A stretch of DNA of 64,000 bases from Azolla caroliniana. Lineage: Eukaryota > Polypodiophyta. Positions within the stretch are counted from its first letter, which is position 1, and each line of letters begins with the position of its first letter. Shown here piece after piece: positions 60,034-64,000 of this stretch. The DNA lies in the NCBI GenBank assembly GCA_043228905.1, contig JBHGNT010000009.1:1054001-1118000 (forward strand). The letters are read 5' to 3'. Below the pieces are notes generated by a model. It was not told the DNA's origin. It worked only from the letters and a program-made list of their open reading frames with translations, and did no database searches. A program made the position numbers and the translations under genes.

Positions 60034-62278
60034 TCCTTGAAAAATGGGATCTTTATGATCAATTGATTAGATTTGGTCAAATTTTTTGCTGTTTTTTGGT
60101 CTACTTCTTCAAGTTTTTTATGTAACATTCTATACTAAAACGTATGATTTTTGCTAATTTTTCCCTTATTTAAGAGGTCTATATTGTTTATTATTAACAT
60201 TATTGTCATATCCCTGTGTCATGACTTATTGTTTTCAATGAGCCACGACAAAAGGTGTTGTCCTTCAAACTTAAAATTCCATCACCAACAAAAAGACCTT
60301 CTGACACCATGATTAAAGCTCATTCTCGCAAAGCATTTATCGAGTCAAGAGGTGACGACACCTCAAAGTCTTTTGCCGGTATCAGACCAAATACTTCAGG
60401 CGAAAAGAGTGGGGAGGCTCGATTGAAGAGCTACCCCCATGTGGAGTGGACACTAATCTACACCGAGGAAGAAGGAGACCTCCTTCTTATTCTTGCAAAG
60501 TCTAAAGGTGAAGGCAAGTTGCAGGTGGGAAAGACATTCATCTACGGCTACGTATGGAGCATCGAATATGAAGACAACGACTCATCGAACCTCTTCATCG
60601 ATGTTGATAGCTCAGTGGGATTTCGTGGAGTCAAGATCGATGAACGTAATTTCATAATTGACTCCTGCCACCCTAAAGCCCTAAAAAAGGATGTTCAGAC
60701 AAAAACAACTTGATTGTTGCTTTGCGCCCAAACATTACGGGAGAGCTGATGGTCACACAAGCAACAACCCCACCAAAGTCTGCCAAGAAGTCCAAACCGG
60801 AACATAAGAAGTACAAGAAAAGGAAGCAACCCGATGAGGACAACCCAGAGGTCCTCGAGTTCGTAGAAGATGAGGAGGAAGAAGCTGAGCTCGAAGTTAT
60901 TCCTCCAGGGGGCCACATTTCATCAGGGACACTCACCTCAGAGTAGAACCGGATCAGAGAAAATATTGTGAAGACGAAGCTTGTCCGTAAAGGACAATTA
61001 TTTCACTTACCAATCTGCTCTATTCAACGGCCACCCATCGATCCGGAGACAGGAAGACATGCTCTAGAAATTAGAGAACCACATTCAGTGCATGTGCAGA
61101 ACTTAAAAAGAAAAACAAAGATTAATCCACAAGTGACTGTAGTGGCATTCATAGTAATGGTCGACCCAGATCAATGCCCTACTGTTGTTGACTTCAAGTA
61201 CATTTCAACAGATGACTATCCATACTATGTGATTGGAGGATCCCACTCTGCTAAAGCCCGACGTCAAATGGTTAAGGAGTATCCTCTTACCCCTTTCTTC
61301 AAGTATGCAGAATGTAAAGTGTATGCAGGCCAGGCCTTACACATGAAGAAGCCAAGTTGTTAGCTTGGGATCACAACAACGATAATGACTATAATAGACA
61401 AAAGATGTCATGTCTTGAGCGCATCAAGTTCTTCCATCACGAGTACCTTGGTGCGCTGCAAAAATTTGGTCGTCGGTTGCGTCCTAGATTGCAACGACAA
61501 TGTCTGCTTGAAGTGGGGATCGTAGTTGACGAAAGCACCAAGTCTGAAGGCCTAAGGAAATATGACTCATGGTTTCAACTTGCCTTTAGAACAAGGAGGT
61601 GCAAGACCTCCAAGATCGCATTTTAGTATGTGGGACTGTAACGAAATAAAGGGTCAAAAATTAAAGAAGGCTAAGCTCGACCCATAGGTGGAGATGAAAT
61701 CTAAGTCACGTAAAAGTGACTTAGTAATTGAAGAGTTAGCCGAAGATATGAAGCTACTTCCTTGGCGGTCACTACAAGAAATTAAGGATGACATATTATT
61801 GATATTTGTATTATCAAGAGTGGTCACCAAGGAGTTTAGCCTTGACAAAATGGCCGCGGAGGCACAAAAGTGAGTCATCTATGTGCATGTATCATTTTGA
61901 TTTGATTGCTTTGTTGATTTGTCTTTTTTTCTAATTTTAGTTTCATTTGTTTTTTAGTCATAAGGTGTTTATATGAAGATTCAAGAGTTGATGATGAAAA
62001 ATTTGTCCCTGCCTACGTGGGAAGAAGTGGAGCAATCTTGCCCAAAAACATCATCTTATAAGGCTCTTGAAGAATTCTTTATCGTGTTTAGAGAATGGGT
62101 ATGTATGTTCTGCAAATATTAATTGATTTTTGGATAATGGGTTTCTTCTTACAAAATTTATAATTACAGAAACCACCTCGTTGTCGTAGTGTATTTCATA
62201 CACTACGTGAAAATAATATAAAATAACCGATTGAATAAATATGAAGAAATATATATATATATAAGCATGACATGCATA

Positions 62279-62345
62279 AGGCAAGATTTGAACCTTGCAC
62301 CTCCACATTAATAATGTAATGTCTTACCATTACACTAGCATTTCA
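62279..62345 (-). mobile_element. tRNA-derived SINE (second copy of the family)
   Basis: On the minus strand an A-box (tagtgtaatgg, within 62,322-62,340) and a B-box (ggttcaaatct, 62,284-62,294) lie in the correct order. The word ggaggtgcaaggttc is shared with the SINE at 15.7 kb. It sits in an intron of the ParB-methyltransferase gene, next to an AT dinucleotide run near 62,250. Confidence 0.65.
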
Positions 62346-62689
62346 TTCATGTTAAAAAGTAGATGTCCCACATAAAAAATGTAAGTTCACGTGGGATAAA
62401 CTTTAGTTTTTTAAAAAAAACGCATGCTAAAAGAAAAAGCTACGCATGCACATCTAACATGCATGAACGCTATTGTTGATAAAAAACGCACAAGTTAGAA
62501 AAAGCATAATCACTTTAGATAAAGCATATAGTCTATCTATAGGAAAAGCATGGAGTCTATAATTAGAGAAAACGCATGGGTTAGAAAAGACTCTCTCATC
62601 TCTATATAAGGATGAGGAGCACAATGTAATGGGTGTGTGAAAAATATTTGGGAAATTGGATATATTTCCTAAAACACCAATTAATATAA

Positions 62690-62881
62690 TCGTGGGATTC
62701 ACGAAGTTTTATATAATCTATCTCTTTCAATCTAAATTCATATTCTTACATAATTATTGATTAATGTAATACTTGTGGGATTCACAAGGTTTGATCTCTT
62801 TTCTATTTCTACTCTAAACTATTTCAATTTATTACTATGATTAGTACAAACTAAAACAACTCTACTTGTGGGATTCACAAG
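62690..62881. repeat. Three palindromic ggatt-loop repeats in an intron
   Basis: cttgtgggattcacaag at 62772-62788 and 62865-62881, and tcgtgggattcacga at 62690-62704, spaced about 82 and 93 bp. Each is a hairpin with a GGATT loop. In the first copy the stem bases differ on both sides, keeping pairing. Lies in the intron before the methyltransferase exons. Confidence 0.8.
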
Positions 62882-64000
62882 CTTCTAATAATCTATACAT
62901 AATTAAAATCGCCTCAAATTCTTCCTCTTCCTAGTCCATAACCCTAGTGGTTCCCACCTGACTCACGCAAACGATCTGGCGCCGAAAGGCACGACATCGT
63001 TCAAAGAAGAATAGTGACAACAATGAAGGCATACCTAGCGCCTTCATCACCCATTTGGAATGAGCTAAATACGAGAAACGTATGACAAAAGGAAAGGAGT
63101 TCGAGGTGCCTGAGGACTTAGATACCGTCAAAAGCTTTTTGCACAAGAGTGATCCTTTCCAACAATTGTATTACAGTGTATATAATGGTTATGTGGGTAA
63201 TATGCTTGACATATTACCCAAGAGACATTATACATTGCTCGTCACGGATATATTGTATGGTTTCAGAATATCAGGCTCGACATACGACGATGTGCCATAC
63301 AAATATCCGCAAATAGAGAAGATGGTTAAGGACTTCACGGAGTTGACCTTAGCACCATTATGGCGTATTGTTATATTTCATAGTATGGGTCAGGTGTTAT
63401 CGGTCACGACTGCATTGAAGTCGAGAAGCCATGCCACCGAACATATGCATTGGTAAACATTTTGTTACTATATATTTAATCTGTGGAATCTATGTTGCTT
63501 ACAACATATTTATTAACTTGTTTTGAAATAATTGTGAAATAGGGTTAAAACGAACATAACTCGGACCCCAGGTGATCGAATGGTGAGCCCTGTGGAGCAC
63601 ATGTGCGTGGGCTACTACGACGCAATTTCTAAGAAGAAGGCTCGGGCACATGTTAATGAATGCAACATTGTCAATTATATCATGTGCCCAACTGTAGCAA
63701 AGAAATTGCGACACATGCATGGCGATAAGAGTTTAGTAAACCCTTATCAAAAGCCACAACGATTAATAAATCAATTGGTCGAGTTGTTCTCGAACCCTGA
63801 TGATTGGGTTCTCGACTTGTTTTCTAGAACAGGTAATCACAATAGTTTCATCTAGTTTTTTAAAAATGAAATGCCATTTCTTGTCTTTTTTTTCTTACTT
63901 TTGCATGTGTGATTGTTTGTTTAGGAACGACGACTGCATGTGCTCTCAAATTGTTTAGAAACTGCGTCGCATTGGAGAAGGACCCCGACCAAGTCAACTT

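Larger units (their letters stand above)
60240..64000 (+). pseudogene. ParB-like domain fused to beta-class DNA amino-methyltransferase, intron-containing, decayed, continues past the window
   Basis: The open part starts near 60,240; the true start is not resolved. A polar N-terminal domain ends near 60,690. A Lys/Glu-rich linker follows (KKSKPEHKKYKKRKQPDED). The ParB-like region (60,980-61,450) has LPICSIQRPPIDPETGR, then YYVIGGSHSAKARRQM and, after a frameshift, LLAWDHNNDNDYN. Helical segments run to 62,099, with GT donors at 61,871 and 62,100. The methyltransferase exons are about 62,937-63,452, 63,543-63,832 and 63,925 onward. Motif order IV, X, I fits the beta class: motif IV LLVTDILYGF (63,235-63,264), motif X-like NPYQKPQRLINQLVELFS, motif I VLDLFSRT-G-TTTACAL across an intron. 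Damage: frameshifts near 60,685, 61,340 and 61,590, TAG at 60,944, TGA at 63,061, Leu for Pro in motif IV and Arg for the first Gly in motif I. Confidence 0.75.

Overview
This window is nuclear DNA of a land plant. It carries intron-containing plant genes: a cytosolic asparaginyl-tRNA synthetase, a SNAP33-type SNARE, two WRKY group I genes and a plant-type multi-pass membrane protein. Splice sites are GT-AG, intergenic DNA is AT-rich with long GA, AC and GT microsatellites, and plant transposons (hAT, Ty3/gypsy, L1-like LINE, tRNA-derived SINEs) are present. The clade cannot be fixed from sequence alone. A ParB-methyltransferase relic and a DUF7869-like element gene are unusual and do not identify it. 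No bacterial operon or CRISPR array is present.

Layout. 1-4.6 kb: asparaginyl-tRNA synthetase (minus), with six exons visible and the 3' end not found, and a hairpin- and repeat-rich upstream region to 5.9 kb. 8.0-10.3 kb: five-exon SNAP25-like SNARE (minus). 10.6-21.4 kb: gene-poor DNA with a G24 hairpin, old tandem repeats, a SINE and GC-rich LTR-like islets. 21.5-23.7 kb: single-exon gene for a 730-residue membrane protein (minus). 22.5-40.5 kb: a head-to-tail segmental duplication. Its left unit is about 22,489-30,760 and its right unit about 30,753-40,471. The right unit later received a 5'-truncated LINE (31.6-33.6 kb). The intact WRKY gene lies at 38.8-41.2 kb with a probable 5'UTR intron and TATA box. 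45-46.8 kb: broken hAT transposase. 47.1-49.2 kb: gypsy pol fragment (plus). 49.4-57.6 kb: a second, larger decayed gypsy element (minus) with an extra coiled-coil ORF downstream of pol. 57.6-59.6 kb: broken DUF7869-like gene (minus). 60.2 kb to the window end: a decayed, intron-containing gene (plus) joining a ParB-like domain to a beta-class amino-methyltransferase domain. It is divergent from the DUF7869-like gene, and a 12-bp-arm palindrome lies between them.

Main discovery 1. The duplication breakpoint fell inside two genes and created an in-frame chimera at 31,315-29,062 (minus). The 5' third (signal peptide and acidic repeats) comes from the 730-residue membrane-protein gene, and the 3' two thirds comes from the WRKY gene, including both WRKY domains. 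The junction has 8 bp of microhomology (ttctcatt). All four exons keep phase over 536 codons, so it is an intact new gene on paper, with its product's localisation and DNA binding in question.

Main discovery 2. The ParB-methyltransferase relic next to the DUF7869-like gene resembles prokaryote- or phage-type architecture but carries eukaryotic introns. In this copy motif IV, motif I and the reading frame are all damaged. Exon boundaries, counts and alignments here were made by eye from the sequence; no database search was run.
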